DNA of 64,000 nucleotides from Enterococcus montenegrensis (GCF_029983095.1 NZ_CP120467.1:1658501-1722500), one strand, 5' to 3'; shown: positions 9,759 to 19,059, counted from the stretch's first letter. Program-made: numbers and translations. The notes: generated by a model not told the origin, from the sequence alone.

Positions 9759-9793
9759 AAAACACGCCCCTCCTCCACAGATAGGCGTGTCTA
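9759..9793 (+). terminator. terminator after the lipoprotein gene
   Basis: ACACGCC (9762-9768) pairs with GGCGTGT (9784-9790) around a 15-base loop directly after the stop codon. It has no long T-run, so its strength is uncertain. Confidence 0.55.
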
Positions 9794-9856
9794 CCAAATA
9801 AACGGCTAGGCTTATTTAGCTATGCCTATTATATCAAATAATAGGAGTTGATTACA

Positions 9857-11005
9857 ATGTGGATGGAGACATTGCCAGACGGCAGGTTTAAATATATCGA
9901 GCGCTACAAAGACCCGTATACGGAAAAGTACAAACGCAAGTCAGTGATACTGACCAGCGACAGTAAGCAAGCACAGAAAAAAGCGCAGAAATTGCTAGAT
10001 GATAAAATTGGGAAAGCAAGTCAGAAGAAACAAACGGATCTCACACTCAAACAACTGTTTGACGAGTGGTATCCTATCCACAAGAAAAAAGAAGGTATCC
10101 GCCCCTCCACCATCAGCGCATACAACGCACAGCAGAAAGTCATTTTTGATCATATAGATGGTGAGACGTTAATCAAAAATGTAGATATCCAGTTGTTTCA
10201 GACATTTTTTGACGGCTTAGACTACTCAAACGATTATATTAGTGGCATGAAATCTCAGTTAAATCAAGCCTTCCGCTACGCTATCCGTTTGGAGTATTTA
10301 GATAGCAATCCGCTCGAAAACGTGCAAGTCGTATACAGAAAAAAAGAGCAATCTGATCGAGACAAAATTACTAATAAGTACCTCGAAAAAGACGAGGCCG
10401 AACGTTTGATCAAAGAACTATACCGCAGGCCCTCGACATATCGTGTAGGTAGGCTTGCGGAGTTTATGTACTTAACGGGCTGTCGGATAGGTGAGGCCGT
10501 CATATTAACGCCAGAGGACTTTAAAAATGATTTTGGTGTACTATGTATCACCGGCACGATTAACTACCAGAACGGCTTTAAATTAGCCATAAAGGGCCCT
10601 CCAAAAACAGTAACAAGCAACCGTGAAATTGATTTGACGAAACGATGCACAGAACTCGTCTTGCGTACGATTGACGAAACGAAGCTAGACACGCTGACTA
10701 TTGACGGCTATTTACCAGGTGGTTATCTGTTTGTATCAAAAAACGGCACACCGATGCCGTACAACTCGTTTAACGTAGCGCTCAGAAAAGCTGGACAGCG
10801 CATTGGATTAGAATACAAAACGCTCACCTCGCATATCTTCCGCCACACACATGTATCCTTGTTGGCAGAAAATGGCATACAGCTTGCAGCGATTATGGAG
10901 CGTGTGGGTCACGAGGACTCGGACATCACAAATAAAATCTATACTCATGTTACCAAAAAGATGCGTGCCAGTATCACGGACAAGCTATCTGATTTAGGTT
11001 TGTAA
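9857..11005 (+). CDS. int: phage tyrosine integrase
   Basis: Site-specific recombinase for prophage integration. 382 residues: an N-terminal arm-type DNA-binding region (~1-55), a SAM-like core-binding domain (~62-160) and the catalytic domain. All catalytic residues are visible: R210 (TGCRIGEA), H326 and R329 (HIFRHTH), H352 (VGHED) and nucleophile Y362 (IYTHVTKKM). ATG 9857 is preferred because AGGAG lies nine bases before it; the in-frame TTG at 9848 touches the AGGAG. It looks functional although the rest of the phage is gone. At the far end of the module it marks the original attachment-site side, next to hup. Confidence 0.93.
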   Translation: MWMETLPDGRFKYIERYKDPYTEKYKRKSVILTSDSKQAQKKAQKLLDDKIGKASQKKQTDLTLKQLFDEWYPIHKKKEGIRPSTISAYNAQQKVIFDHIDGETLIKNVDIQLFQTFFDGLDYSNDYISGMKSQLNQAFRYAIRLEYLDSNPLENVQVVYRKKEQSDRDKITNKYLEKDEAERLIKELYRRPSTYRVGRLAEFMYLTGCRIGEAVILTPEDFKNDFGVLCITGTINYQNGFKLAIKGPPKTVTSNREIDLTKRCTELVLRTIDETKLDTLTIDGYLPGGYLFVSKNGTPMPYNSFNVALRKAGQRIGLEYKTLTSHIFRHTHVSLLAENGIQLAAIMERVGHEDSDITNKIYTHVTKKMRASITDKLSDLGL

Positions 11006-11026
11006 GTTGCCCCTTAGTTGCCCCTT
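11005..11026 (+). repeat. tandem 11-bp repeat behind the integrase gene (candidate attachment/arm site)
   Basis: AGTTGCCCCTT occurs twice in direct succession, starting in the integrase stop codon. Direct repeats at this position are usual near attP core or integrase arm sites. No second copy was seen at the trpF junction, as expected if that end of the phage was deleted. Confidence 0.5.
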
Positions 11027-11042
11027 TTACAAATAAAAATAA

Positions 11043-11080
11043 AATAAAAAAAGAAGGAAGCCCGATATTACAGGCTTCCT
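11043..11080 (-). terminator. terminator of hup
   Basis: GGAAGCC and GGCTTCC form a stem (11056-11079) followed on the minus strand by TTCTTTTTTT, 10 bases after the hup stop. Confidence 0.85.
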
Positions 11081-11089
11081 AAAGCTGTT

Positions 11090-11365
11090 TTATTTTACAG
11101 CATCTTTCAATGCTTTACCTGGTTTGAAAGCAGGTACTTTGCTTGCAGGGATTTCAATTTCATCACCAGTTTGTGGGTTACGTCCTTTACGAGCCGCGCG
11201 AGAGCGAACTTCAAAGTTACCAAAACCGATTAATTGAACTTTTTCACCTTTAGCTAAAGCATCTTGGATTGTTGAGAAAACAGCATCTACAGCTGCAGTA
11301 GCGTCTTTCTTAGTTAAGTCAGTAGCTTGTGCAACTTTTTCGATCAATTCAGCTTTATTTGCCAT
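11090..11365 (-). CDS. hup: DNA-binding protein HU
   Basis: Small histone-like dimer that bends DNA and organises the nucleoid. 91 residues, the full family length, beginning [10 protein letters not shown] and containing the beta-arm segment with the HU signature [21 protein letters not shown] 11365 is the start (AGGAGG 11 bases upstream); the GTG at 11377 would overlap the ribosome-binding site. It stands alone between its terminator and an upstream region with several palindromes (11390-11505), and is the host gene next to the prophage relic. Confidence 0.97.
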   Translation of the reverse strand: MANKAELIEKVAQATDLTKKDATAAVDAVFSTIQDALAKGEKVQLIGFGNFEVRSRAARKGRNPQTGDEIEIPASKVPAFKPGKALKDAVK

Positions 11366-11390
11366 GGATGATTTCACCTCCTAAAAAGAG

Positions 11391-11505
11391 TCTTGATGTA
11401 AACATCAATTCACAAAAATTTGAGTGGTCCAACTTTCTGTGAAAAATATTGATCAGTATCAATATTCTGATACTACGTTATCATAAGAACCTTGTAATAT
11501 CAAGG
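11391..11505. promoter_or_regulatory. palindrome-rich region upstream of hup
   Basis: Four short palindromes lie in 115 bp: TTGATGTAAACATCAA (11393-11408), a perfect 9-bp inverted repeat AATATTGAT/ATCAATATT with a 4-bp spacer (11445-11466), the overlapping AGTATCA/TGATACT (11455-11474) and CCTTG/CAAGG (11490-11505). They share TTGAT or TGATAC half-sites and may be operators. The binding protein is unknown to me. Confidence 0.45.
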
Positions 11506-11549
11506 ATTTTGGGCATTTTAAGTAGCTTTTTTCACCTGCATGATTCTTT

Positions 11550-11581
11550 TTATCAAAAGGGAGCGTTATCTTTTGATAAAG
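11550..11581 (-). terminator. hairpin downstream of der
   Basis: TTTATCAAAAG pairs with CTTTTGATAAA over a 10-base loop, 23 bases after the der stop codon. AT-rich and without a clear T-run, so only a probable terminator. Confidence 0.45.
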
Positions 11582-11603
11582 CGATAAAAATATGATAAAA
11601 TCG

Positions 11604-12914
11604 CTATTTTCGCCGTCTTGGAATAACTCGAATTGGCGTTCCTTCAAAGGTGAAGGCTTTCCGAATTTGGTTTTCTAAAAAGCGTGCATATGAAAAGTGC
11701 ATCAATTCTTCTTCATTCACAAAAATAATAAAGGTTGGTGGTTTTACTGCCACTTGCGTTGCGTAAAAAATCTTCAAACGTTTGCCTTTATCTGTAGGTG
11801 TTGGATTAATTGCCACCGCATCCATTATAATATCATTTAAGACTGCTGATGGAACCCGAAGATTTTGATTCATGCTGACTTCTTCAATTAATTCTGGTAA
11901 TTTTCCTAGGCGTTGTTTGGTTACAGCAGAAACGAAAATAATCGGTGCGTAATCCAGATATTGAAACTCATCTCTAATTTCAGCTTCAAAATCGCGCATG
12001 GTATTGGTTTCTTTTTCAACTAAATCCCACTTGTTGACAACTATAATCATTCCTTTACCGGCCTCATGAGCATAGCCTGCTACCCGTTTGTCTTGTTCCC
12101 GGATGCCTTCTTCACCATTTAAGACCATTAAAACAACGTCGGAACGTTCAATTGCCCGCATTGCTCGCATGACCGAATATTTTTCGGTACTTTCATACAC
12201 TTTGCCACGCTTACGCATACCAGCTGTATCGATCATTAAAAATTCTTGCCCGTTTTCAGAAGTAAAATGCGTATCAATTGCGTCTCTAGTTGTTCCTTCA
12301 ATATCTGAAACAATTACGCGATCTTCACCTAAGATTGCATTGATTAAAGAAGATTTTCCAACATTAGGACGACCGATCAAACTAAATTTAATAACACCCT
12401 CGTCTTCTTCTTCCATTTCATCACTAAAATGTTTAACAGCTTCGTCTAATACATCCCCTAGACCTAAACCATGGCTACCAGAAATTGGATACGGATCGCC
12501 TAGTCCTAAAGAATAAAACTCATAAATTTCAGAACGCATTTCGGGATTGTCGACTTTATTGACAGCTAAAATTACTGGTTTATTACTGCGATATAAAATC
12601 CGTGCGACCATTTCGTCAGCATCAGTCACGCCTTCTTTAGCGCTCGTGACAAAAATAATCACATCAGCTTCATCAATTGCAATTTCTGCTTGATGTTTAA
12701 TTTGTTCCATAAAAGGTTCATCACCTAAGTCAATCCCACCAGTATCAATAATACTGAAATCGCGACCTAGCCATTCACCACTTGCATAAATACGGTCTCG
12801 CGTAACACCTGGAGTATCTTCCACAATTGAAATACGCTCACCGGCAATACGGTTAAAAATTGTCGATTTTCCCACATTGGGACGGCCGACAATCGCAAGA
12901 GTTGGATTTGCCAT
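11604..12914 (-). CDS. der: ribosome biogenesis GTPase Der (EngA)
   Basis: Essential GTPase with two G domains that assists assembly of the 50S subunit. 436 residues. Both P-loops read GRPNVGKS (about residues 10-18 and 182-190), each followed by DTPG/DTAG and NKxD motifs (NKVD, NKWD), and a C-terminal KH-like domain ends in the basic IRVIPRRRK. Start ATG 12914 ([10 protein letters not shown]) has AGGAGG upstream; an earlier in-frame codon at 12938 would put the Shine-Dalgarno inside the gene. Neighbours hup and rpsA are the usual ones in Lactobacillales. Confidence 0.97.
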   Translation of the reverse strand: MANPTLAIVGRPNVGKSTIFNRIAGERISIVEDTPGVTRDRIYASGEWLGRDFSIIDTGGIDLGDEPFMEQIKHQAEIAIDEADVIIFVTSAKEGVTDADEMVARILYRSNKPVILAVNKVDNPEMRSEIYEFYSLGLGDPYPISGSHGLGLGDVLDEAVKHFSDEMEEEDEGVIKFSLIGRPNVGKSSLINAILGEDRVIVSDIEGTTRDAIDTHFTSENGQEFLMIDTAGMRKRGKVYESTEKYSVMRAMRAIERSDVVLMVLNGEEGIREQDKRVAGYAHEAGKGMIIVVNKWDLVEKETNTMRDFEAEIRDEFQYLDYAPIIFVSAVTKQRLGKLPELIEEVSMNQNLRVPSAVLNDIIMDAVAINPTPTDKGKRLKIFYATQVAVKPPTFIIFVNEEELMHFSYARFLENQIRKAFTFEGTPIRVIPRRRK

Positions 12915-13051
12915 AACTCTACCTCCTCGTTTCTTCACAACAATTTCTTTTAATAAAAAATTTTATCTTTATCGTAACAAAATTTATCTGATAATACAGT
13001 CCACTTGCACAATCTTTCTTAGTTTACCTAAAGCACAGACAACATGCAAGT

Positions 13052-13110
13052 AAAAAAAAAGAAAAGAGACACTGCATCTCATAGAGAAATTATGCAGTAT
13101 CTCTTCATTT
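13052..13110 (-). terminator. terminator of rpsA
   Basis: Long stem of AGAGATACTGCAT with ATGCAGTGTCTCT (13065-13105), then TTTTCTTTTTTTTT on the minus strand. Confidence 0.85.
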
Positions 13111-13128
13111 TTTACAACTTATAAGAAA

Positions 13129-14391
13129 TTATTCTTCGTCTTCTTTAACGACGTCATTTGCATCTTCAGAAACAGTTGCTTCTTCATTTGCGTCATCATT
13201 ATCAGCTAAAGCTTGACCTAAAATATCACCCATTGTAAAACCAGTACTTTCTTCTGGTAATTCATAGCTGTCTTCTTCCACAACTTTTTCTTCAGCTGGT
13301 TTTTCTTCTAATGCTTTAATTGAAAGCGCAATGCGATGTTCATCAGGATTTACTTCCAAAACTTTCACTTTCACTTCGTCACCTTCATGCAATACTTCAT
13401 GAGGTGTGGCAATGTGTTTGTGAGAAATTTGGGAAATGTGAACCAATCCTTCTACCCCTGGGAATACTTCTACAAAAGCACCAAAACTTGTTAGACGTTT
13501 TACAGTACCATCTAAAACTGTTCCCACTGCTGCCTTTTCTTCAATGTCAGACCAAGGTCCAGGCAAAGTATCTTTAATAGATAATGAAATACGTTCTTTT
13601 TCAGGATCAATCGATAATACTTTTACTTGTACTTTATCGCCAACTTTTAGAGCATCGCTTGGTTTGTCGACATGACTATGAGAAATTTCAGATACGTGAA
13701 CTAAACCATCAATTCCCCCCAGGTCAACAAAGGCACCAAAATCAGTTAAACGTGCAACTGTCCCTTCAATCACATCACCATCGTGAATAGAACTTAACAA
13801 TTCTTCTTTACGAACAGCTTTTTGTGCTTCCACAACTGCTTTATGTGATAAGATCAAACGATTTTCTGATGGTTCAATTTCGATAATTTTGAAAGTCAAA
13901 GTTTGACCTTTATATTCTTCAAAATCAGCTACAAAATGATCTTCAACCATTGAAGCTGGCACAAAACCGCGCACGCCAACATCAACAACTAAGCCACCTT
14001 TAACCACATTGGTAACAGGTGCTTCGATAATTTTGCCATCTTTAAAGTCTTGTTCAATATCTTCCCAGACTTTTTTTGCATCTAAACGGCGTTTTGATAA
14101 TAAGTAACTACCGTTTTCTTTATCTTTACCAATCGAAGAGATGACAACTAACTCTAAGACATCCCCTACTTTTACAGCTTCGTTGATATCTTCAACTGGA
14201 AGAGTTGATAATTCTTTAACTGGAACTACCCCTTCAACACCAGCGCCTTCAATACCGACGATGGCTTGTTTGTCTTCAACGGCTAAAACTTCGCCTTTGA
14301 CAATATCCCCCACCTTGACTTCTTGGAAGCTTTCCAAAGCATCCGCCATAGATTCGCCGTTTTCTACTTGATTGTTTTCAAATTCTGTCAT
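13129..14391 (-). CDS. rpsA: ribosomal protein S1 homologue (four S1 domains)
   Basis: RNA-binding protein of the S1 family that helps mRNA bind the 30S subunit. 420 residues with four S1/OB domains at about 20-95, 110-180, 197-270 and 282-355; domains 3 and 4 carry the classical GAFVDLG...GLVHVSEIS pattern. An acidic low-complexity tail (E/D/V-rich) follows. It has the shorter Firmicute form, not the six-domain form of E. coli. ATG 14391 is chosen, with AGGAGG nine bases upstream. cmk lies just upstream, as in Bacillus (ypfD). Confidence 0.94.
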   Translation of the reverse strand: MTEFENNQVENGESMADALESFQEVKVGDIVKGEVLAVEDKQAIVGIEGAGVEGVVPVKELSTLPVEDINEAVKVGDVLELVVISSIGKDKENGSYLLSKRRLDAKKVWEDIEQDFKDGKIIEAPVTNVVKGGLVVDVGVRGFVPASMVEDHFVADFEEYKGQTLTFKIIEIEPSENRLILSHKAVVEAQKAVRKEELLSSIHDGDVIEGTVARLTDFGAFVDLGGIDGLVHVSEISHSHVDKPSDALKVGDKVQVKVLSIDPEKERISLSIKDTLPGPWSDIEEKAAVGTVLDGTVKRLTSFGAFVEVFPGVEGLVHISQISHKHIATPHEVLHEGDEVKVKVLEVNPDEHRIALSIKALEEKPAEEKVVEEDSYELPEESTGFTMGDILGQALADNDDANEEATVSEDANDVVKEDEE

Positions 14392-14639
14392 GACATATGT
14401 CCTCCTAACCAACAATTAATCGATCGCTGTGCACTACACACTACAATTTTAAGTTTAAATTATTCTACCCCAAAAATAAAGCGATTTCCATTATTTCTTG
14501 AAAATTGCTCCATTTTAGCGTTTTTTCCCTTTAAAATTGATGTTACCAGTAAATTTCATCCGAAGATAGCGTTACTTTAGATAAAATTTAGCCTCTCAGT
14601 CTATTATAACGACACAAAAAACATTTCACCAAACAAAAA

Positions 14640-14664
14640 GACTTACACCTAAACTGTGTAAGTC
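14640..14664 (-). terminator. terminator of cmk
   Basis: GACTTACAC and GTGTAAGTC form a stem, followed on the minus strand by TTTTTG, 7 bases after the cmk stop. Confidence 0.8.
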
Positions 14665-14671
14665 TCAAAAA

Positions 14672-15346
14672 TTACAAATAACCTTTTTCGTTAACAACTG
14701 CTTTAATCATTGCCACTACTTCTACGATTGTTTTTCCGGTCGTATCAATTAAAATTGCATCTTGCGCTTGTTTTAAAGGAGAGACTTCACGATGGGAGTC
14801 AATGTAATCCCGTTTTTCAATTTCTGCTTTTAACGTTTCAAAATCTGTTGGGATTCCTTTTGCCTGATTTTCTTTGTAGCGGCGTTCTGCTCTTTCTTTG
14901 ACACTTGCAACTAGAAAAATTTTCACTTCAGCAGTTGGTAACACAGCTGTGCCAATATCCCGTCCATCCATCACCACACCACCGTCTTTTGCGATGATTT
15001 GTTGTTGCTTAACGAGCTCTTTGCGAACTAACTCATGGGCAGAAACTTCAGAGACGTTATTGGTGACATCTGATTTTCTGATAGCTAAGGTGACATCCTC
15101 ACCATTAATAAAAACCAATTGTCCTGCTTCACTTTGCTTAAACGTAATCGGATAACGATGGATTAGCGCAACTAGCCCTGCTTCATCTGAAAATAAGACG
15201 TGATGTTTAATCGCCATGAAAGTCACACTACGGTACATAGCCCCTGTATCCGTATAGATGAAGCCGTAATCTTTTGCTAAAATTTTCGCTACTGTACTTT
15301 TACCAGAAGAAGCTGGTCCATCAATTGCAATATTAATTTTTTCCAT
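14672..15346 (-). CDS. cmk: cytidylate kinase
   Basis: Phosphorylates CMP and dCMP with ATP in the cytosol. 224 residues. The P-loop is GPASSGKST (residues 10-18), then the CMP-binding region ([11 protein letters not shown]), the [13 protein letters not shown] segment and the lid ([10 protein letters not shown]). Normal length, no anomalies. It precedes rpsA, separated by its own terminator. Confidence 0.96.
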   Translation of the reverse strand: MEKINIAIDGPASSGKSTVAKILAKDYGFIYTDTGAMYRSVTFMAIKHHVLFSDEAGLVALIHRYPITFKQSEAGQLVFINGEDVTLAIRKSDVTNNVSEVSAHELVRKELVKQQQIIAKDGGVVMDGRDIGTAVLPTAEVKIFLVASVKERAERRYKENQAKGIPTDFETLKAEIEKRDYIDSHREVSPLKQAQDAILIDTTGKTIVEVVAMIKAVVNEKGYL

Positions 15347-15479
15347 TTGTTTGCCACCTATCTTTAGACATTAGAAAAGCTTTTTAAATACTTTTTTTAA
15401 CAAATGCTTAAAGTAACCTTCGCTTTTAAGTAAGAACTTAGCATGTACAAAGTAAATTAAAAAACTAGACATTAAGAAA

Positions 15480-15518
15480 GCCGAACCAAAAATACCGTGA
15501 TTTTTGGAGCGGCTATTT
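15480..15518 (-). terminator. hairpin downstream of the LysM gene
   Basis: On the minus strand AGCCG..CCAAAAAT pairs with ATTTTTGG..CGGCT, followed by TTCTT. It is next to the stop codon and may be a terminator with a short T-run. Confidence 0.5.
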
Positions 15519-15519
15519 T

Positions 15520-16137
15520 TTACTTAATTCGTAATTGTTGGCCTGGATATAACAAGAAGTTATTTGGATCAATGCCATTTAGTTGATATAGTTGATCAAC
15601 TGAAATCCCAGCTCGCGCTGCAACTTGATTTGGACCTTCACCATTTTGAACAGTGATGTATTGTTCACCAGCTTGTGCATTTTGATCTTGTTGATTTTGA
15701 TTTTGTTGTTGATTTTGGTTTGCTTGATTTTGTTGCTCTTGATTTTGATTTTCTTGTTGATTATTTTCCGTTGAGCTTGGTACTGATTCTTCACTTGAAC
15801 TTGAACTTGATTCACTTTCAGAAGATTCAGTCGTTGAACTTTCGGCTGTTGAAGATTCTTCAGTCGATAATTCTTTGGTTGAAGAAACTAATGACGAAGA
15901 AGCCGTTGATGGTGTAGAATCGGCATTCTTCTTATCATGTGTTAACCACATAACAAAGCCTGCTGGTACTAAGATACAAAGTGATAATAAGATGACCAAA
16001 ATAACTAAGAACTTTGATGTTCCACGCTTTTGACGGCGCTGTTGTGCTCGTGATGAAGTTTCATCATCGGTATCATAAATTGGTTGTTCCCATGGTTCTT
16101 GTGTTTCGTTGTCAAAATCATTTTTCTTTTTACTCAA
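15520..16137 (-). CDS. LysM-domain membrane protein
   Basis: 205 residues, bitopic. The cytoplasmic part (1-42) is charged with a basic QRRQKRG segment; one membrane helix spans ~43-65; then comes a Ser/Thr/Glu-rich linker (~72-120), a Gln/Asn-rich linker (~121-157) and a C-terminal LysM domain (~160-205, YITVQNGEG...GQQLRIK). LysM binds peptidoglycan, so the protein probably links membrane and wall. Proteins of this build are common in streptococci and enterococci near cmk; their precise role is not settled. The low-complexity linkers vary in length between strains. Confidence 0.85.
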   Translation of the reverse strand: MSKKKNDFDNETQEPWEQPIYDTDDETSSRAQQRRQKRGTSKFLVILVILLSLCILVPAGFVMWLTHDKKNADSTPSTASSSLVSSTKELSTEESSTAESSTTESSESESSSSSSEESVPSSTENNQQENQNQEQQNQANQNQQQNQNQQDQNAQAGEQYITVQNGEGPNQVAARAGISVDQLYQLNGIDPNNFLLYPGQQLRIK

Positions 16138-16211
16138 TGTTCCTACCTCCTGAAAAGCTTTCGCAGTGTATTATACCATAGGCATTTTATTGTTGTCGCT
16201 AAAATATAACT

Positions 16212-17597
16212 TCAATCGTTTTCTTTAAATAATTTTAGGAAAATCTCCTGCCAATGTTTTGTTTCAGTCCTTCTCTTTTGTGCACTTTGGCTATATTTTA
16301 TGACCGCATTGTCATTATCACAACACTCAGGCGGCTTTTGTTGCAAACTTTCAGCAAAATTATCTAAGATAAAAGCGCGGCGACAAGTAGTCGTTTGAAT
16401 ATAAGCTAGCATTTGAGCTAATTTATCACTTTTCACCTGCTCATTTACTTTTAGCGCTTGTAACACTTCGTTAGAACCTATACTCTGACTCAAATCAAGC
16501 CACTTTCTTTGTAGTTCGCTATTTATTTCCGAGCGTTCATTTAACAATTGTTGGAAACCACTACGTTCATCTTGGCGCATTTGTTTGAAGTAATGATGAA
16601 TTTTTTCATCATTTTTTTGATAAAGTAATATTGCCTGGCTTATCTTGCCATCCCGTCCTGCGCGGCCGATTTCTTGTACATAGTTTTCAATACTGTCAGG
16701 TAGATCAAAATGGATAACAAAACGAATATCCCCTTTGTCAATCCCCATTCCAAATGCATTAGTCGCAATTAAGATATCAAGTTGGTTACTTTGAAATTGC
16801 AACTGTAAGCGACTTCTTTCACTCCCATTTAAACCACCGTGGTAAAAGCCGACATTAAATTTGTCTTTTAAGTTTTGATAAAGAAATTCTACTGTTTTTT
16901 TGGTAGCGCAATAAATAATTCCCGGACCGAGCATATTTTCTAATAAGTTTTCTAAGTCGGGCAATTTTTCTTGCGTGTGCTGTACAAAAAGACGAATGTT
17001 TTTTCGATCTACTGATTTTTTTACCAACTGATAATCGTTATCCAGTAAAAGTTGGGCAATATCGGTTTGAACAAAAGGTGTCGCCGTTGCCGTTAACGCT
17101 AGTGTAACGGGATTATCTAAAAATTCTTTGACCTTATTTAATTGCCGATACTCCGGTCTAAAATCAATGCCCCATTGCGATACACAATGAGCCTCATCTA
17201 TGACAAACAAGCCAATTTTTTGACGTTTTAATACTTGTAAAACCTTTTTTTGCCATAGCATTTCAGGGCTAATAAATAAAAACTTGTAATCTGCTATATG
17301 AAGCAAGACAAATTCTTTTTCTGCGGCTGTCAACTGACTATTTAAAGCCACCGCTGATCCTAATTTAGGCTGTATTTGATTTACTTGATCTTCCATTAGT
17401 GCAATTAGCGGCGACACGACAATTGTCATCCCTGAGGTTAAATAACTGGCTAACTGATAACACAAACTTTTACCAGTTGCTGTTGGTAAAATGCCAAGAA
17501 CATCTTTTTTTGCTAATAGTGCTGTAATTACTTCTTTTTGACCAGGCCGAAAAGTTGTAAAGCCAAAATAGTATTTTAGACTATCCTCTAATATCAT
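16212..17597 (-). CDS. recQ: RecQ-family ATP-dependent DNA helicase, short form
   Basis: 3'-5' helicase for recombination and repair. 461 residues: helicase domain with Walker A (PTATGKS, K43) and DEAH box (VIDEAHCVSQWG), second RecA fold with motif VI (QEIGRAGRDG), then a RecQ C-terminal region. No HRDC domain is present, as in RecS-type proteins. The zinc-binding cysteines look eroded: CRRAF is followed by PPECCDND, where CGxCDNC is usual. ATG 17597 is chosen because AGAGGG precedes it and relatives start there. It overlaps the end of ypbB by 17 bp. Confidence 0.92.
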   Translation of the reverse strand: MILEDSLKYYFGFTTFRPGQKEVITALLAKKDVLGILPTATGKSLCYQLASYLTSGMTIVVSPLIALMEDQVNQIQPKLGSAVALNSQLTAAEKEFVLLHIADYKFLFISPEMLWQKKVLQVLKRQKIGLFVIDEAHCVSQWGIDFRPEYRQLNKVKEFLDNPVTLALTATATPFVQTDIAQLLLDNDYQLVKKSVDRKNIRLFVQHTQEKLPDLENLLENMLGPGIIYCATKKTVEFLYQNLKDKFNVGFYHGGLNGSERSRLQLQFQSNQLDILIATNAFGMGIDKGDIRFVIHFDLPDSIENYVQEIGRAGRDGKISQAILLYQKNDEKIHHYFKQMRQDERSGFQQLLNERSEINSELQRKWLDLSQSIGSNEVLQALKVNEQVKSDKLAQMLAYIQTTTCRRAFILDNFAESLQQKPPECCDNDNAVIKYSQSAQKRRTETKHWQEIFLKLFKEND

Positions 17598-18609
17598 AAT
17601 TTTCGTCCCTCTTTTGTTTAATTTGATACAAACGAAACTCGATAAAATCCAACGGAAATTTTTCATTTACAGCACTATAGCGCATGGCATATACATCTTC
17701 TTTTGCAGCGAGTAAATCTAAGTTTTCCCGGCTGGCTTTTGAAATAAAGCGCTCAAAGGGAAAACTTTCTTCGTATAATGACCATTCAACAATATGGTCA
17801 GAAATTGTCCCGACTTTTAAATCACGAATCTGTGCAACTTCACCAATTGATTTTTCTTCTAATAAGAGTTGTCTTGTATAAAGCATGCTCTTGTTATAAT
17901 TCTGTTGTAAAAGACCTTTTAAAAGTTGATAACACAACGCATTTTTCTGAGCTTTTTTTATTTCCTTTAATAACGGGTGCAGACAACTAGCCTGATAAAG
18001 TTGACTCCAGGGCTCCTTTTGATATTCGTCTGGCAATATTTGATAAGCTGTTTTAGCCAAAACAGTAGCCCCGCTAAATTGTTGCGCTAAAAAATCGCCT
18101 GCAACTTGTGTTAGTTTATTAAAAAGTTGCGCTAATTCTTCATATAAAATATCCGGACTTGCTTTTTGCTGTGTGATGAGTTGGGCAACTGGACGTGTAA
18201 ATAACGGACTTGTCTCTAAAGGGCGCAAATTTTCTTGCCCTTTTGAAACCTGTTGAATAAAGTAAGCCAGTAGTCGAAAACAATTTTCATCACTGCGACC
18301 AAAATTAAAATAATCCACTTCAAGTAAACTTTCTCTTAACTGAAGGTTCAATTGGATTTGTCCTTTGGCTGTAATCCGAAAAGTTGCAGCCTCACTTTTA
18401 ACCAACAATCCTTCATTTTCTAACGTGGCAATAGCATTTTCAAATACTTTTAAAGAAAGATCTACTTGGCAACCTAAAAAAGGTAATAAATTCGTAAAAA
18501 AAGCATAACTCATAATTGCTGATGTTCGCTTGCCTTTTAGCAAATGAAAAAGCGTACTGGTCTTTAACTTGTCAGTCATTGAAAATAAGGCTAAAATAAA
18601 TTGATTCAT
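17581..18609 (-). CDS. YpbB-like helix-turn-helix protein
   Basis: 342 residues of unknown biochemical function. The C-terminal part (~255-330) has a helix-turn-helix-like segment (SIGEVAQIRDLKVGTISDHIVEW) as in the YpbB/RecQ-associated family. ATG 18609 has AGGAGG nine bases upstream. It overlaps recQ and is divergent from the ferredoxin gene, the same arrangement as ypbB and fer near recS in Bacillus, which supports a link with RecQ. No membrane segments or signal. Confidence 0.8.
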   Translation of the reverse strand: MNQFILALFSMTDKLKTSTLFHLLKGKRTSAIMSYAFFTNLLPFLGCQVDLSLKVFENAIATLENEGLLVKSEAATFRITAKGQIQLNLQLRESLLEVDYFNFGRSDENCFRLLAYFIQQVSKGQENLRPLETSPLFTRPVAQLITQQKASPDILYEELAQLFNKLTQVAGDFLAQQFSGATVLAKTAYQILPDEYQKEPWSQLYQASCLHPLLKEIKKAQKNALCYQLLKGLLQQNYNKSMLYTRQLLLEEKSIGEVAQIRDLKVGTISDHIVEWSLYEESFPFERFISKASRENLDLLAAKEDVYAMRYSAVNEKFPLDFIEFRLYQIKQKRDENYDIRG

Positions 18610-18639
18610 AAAAAATCCTCCTGAAAGTTGGTGGAAAAA

Positions 18640-18867
18640 ATGACGACGACTTGCCGTCTTGTCCCAGAACGCTGTATCGCCTGTGGTCTTTGTGCAATTT
18701 ATGCACCCGATATTTTTGATTACGATGAAGAAGGTATCGTTTTGTTTAAAGAAGAACCAGAAGCTAGCCAACAGTTTGTACGTACCAAAGAACTCACTGC
18801 AGTAAAAAAAGCCGCTGCTAAATGTCCTGTCAGAGCAATTTTACTTGAAAAAGAAAAAGCGCGCTAG
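18640..18867 (+). CDS. fer: ferredoxin [4Fe-4S]
   Basis: Small electron carrier, 75 residues. The cluster ligands are C12, C15 and C18 (RCIACGLC) and C62 (AAKCPVRA), with APDIFDYDEEG between them as in Bacillus Fer. An extra cysteine (C5) precedes. I place the start at ATG 18640; GTG 18631 and TTG 18628 are in frame but have no better ribosome-binding site. Only 30 bp separate it from the divergent ypbB start, so its promoter must lie inside ypbB. Confidence 0.9.
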   Translation: MTTTCRLVPERCIACGLCAIYAPDIFDYDEEGIVLFKEEPEASQQFVRTKELTAVKKAAAKCPVRAILLEKEKAR

Positions 18868-18948
18868 TTGAAATTACTTTAAAAATACTACTTTTAAATA
18901 GCATACGAAATAACAGAAAAAAAACAAAATAATAGAAAAAACGAAATA

Positions 18949-19027
18949 AAATACCCAAACGCTCAAGATTGTCCTTATCTCACAGTTATAAAACTGTCAG
19001 TAATAAGATCATTGCGTTTGGGTATTT
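18949..19027. terminator. bidirectional terminator between fer and pepV
   Basis: 14-bp arms AAATACCCAAACGC and GCGTTTGGGTATTT enclose a second stem (CTTAT/ATAAG with ACAGTT/AACTGT). The genes converge here, so it can serve both. Confidence 0.75.
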
Positions 19028-19059
19028 GTGTTAATTTTTTCGTTTAGAGCTGTGTGAAA

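Noticed and set aside
15371-15472. Possible 33-residue gene on the minus strand (MSSFLIYFVHAKFLLKSEGY...), hydrophobic then basic
   Set aside because: No ribosome-binding site before the ATG, and it overlaps the end of a hairpin; codon pattern is not convincing. Conservation in relatives would be needed.
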